A stretch of 12,947 nucleotides of DNA, taken from Bacillota bacterium. GTDB taxonomy: Bacteria; Bacillota; Clostridia; Christensenellales; CALWSW01. The translations under genes and the position numbers were made by a program. The notes under the pieces were generated by a model that had not been told where the DNA came from, searched no databases, and saw only the letters and a program-made list of their open reading frames with translations. The number at the start of each line of letters is the position of its first letter. Position 1 is the stretch's first letter. The stretch spans positions 1-12,947 of the forward strand of contig JAEYFO010000198.1 in the NCBI GenBank assembly GCA_023402915.1, written 5' to 3'. Below, in pieces: positions 12,864 to 12,947 of the stretch.

Positions 12864-12897
12864 GGCCGCCGGTTCTCCGGCGGTCGTTTTCTGTTTT
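12864..12897 (+). terminator. Intrinsic terminator of the alcohol dehydrogenase gene
   Basis: A 9-bp stem with one G-T pair (12864-12872 with 12877-12885), loop TTCT, followed by GTTTTCTGTTTT. It is 86 nt after the stop codon. The remaining 50 nt of the window show nothing recognisable. Confidence 0.85.
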
Positions 12898-12947
12898 GGG
12901 TCAAAACGGGGAAGGGGCGGCTGGGGAACCGGTGCGGTTTCGGGGTT

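Noticed and set aside
1..12947. CRISPR array, rRNA, tRNA or insertion sequence
   Set aside because: No regularly spaced repeats, no recognisable tRNA or rRNA sequence and no transposase frame were seen on either strand.

Overview
The window looks like chromosomal DNA of a GC-rich Gram-positive anaerobe, most likely a clostridial gut-type bacterium. The reasons are strong AGGAGG-type ribosome binding sites, GC-rich codons, a GntR/UTRA regulator and an iron-dependent alcohol dehydrogenase with AdhE-like motifs. The taxon is inferred; no rRNA or other phylogenetic marker is present.

Bases 1 to about 9360 hold the late (virion) genes of a phage or prophage, all on the plus strand and tightly packed. 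In order they are: the 3' end of an unidentified gene, small terminase, large terminase, a one-span membrane protein, portal, scaffold, HK97-type major capsid protein with an extra C-terminal domain, an intrinsic terminator, a small connector candidate, a beta-rich protein resembling the P22 gp10/T7 gp12 tail-hub class, and a LysM protein with a long Ala/Gln-rich helical part. There is no tape-measure gene, tail-tube gene or tail sheath, so the particle was probably short-tailed. All of these frames are intact. A clear intrinsic terminator closes the block at 9332-9363. No lysis, tail-spike, integrase or replication gene is in the window; they may lie to the left or be absent.

Bases 9364-9982 have no convincing gene on either strand. 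They do contain a terminator-like hairpin pointing left on the minus strand and a weak minus-strand promoter to its right, which together could define an RNA of about 160 nt. A small gene of 74 codons (helical hairpin, function unknown) follows at 9983.

The rest looks like host chromosome. A GntR/HutC-type regulator (10378-11112) has a perfect 16-bp palindrome in its promoter region and its own terminator. An AT-rich intergenic region then leads to a near-consensus sigma-A promoter and a CRP-like palindrome lying on the predicted transcription start of an iron-containing alcohol dehydrogenase (11560-12777), which ends at its own terminator. The regulator and the dehydrogenase are separate transcription units; whether one controls the other cannot be told from sequence.

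The points most worth following up are the chitobiase/hexosaminidase-C-like domain fused to the capsid protein, the LysM-headed last virion gene, the abrupt end of the phage block, the possible minus-strand RNA, and the two operator-like palindromes.
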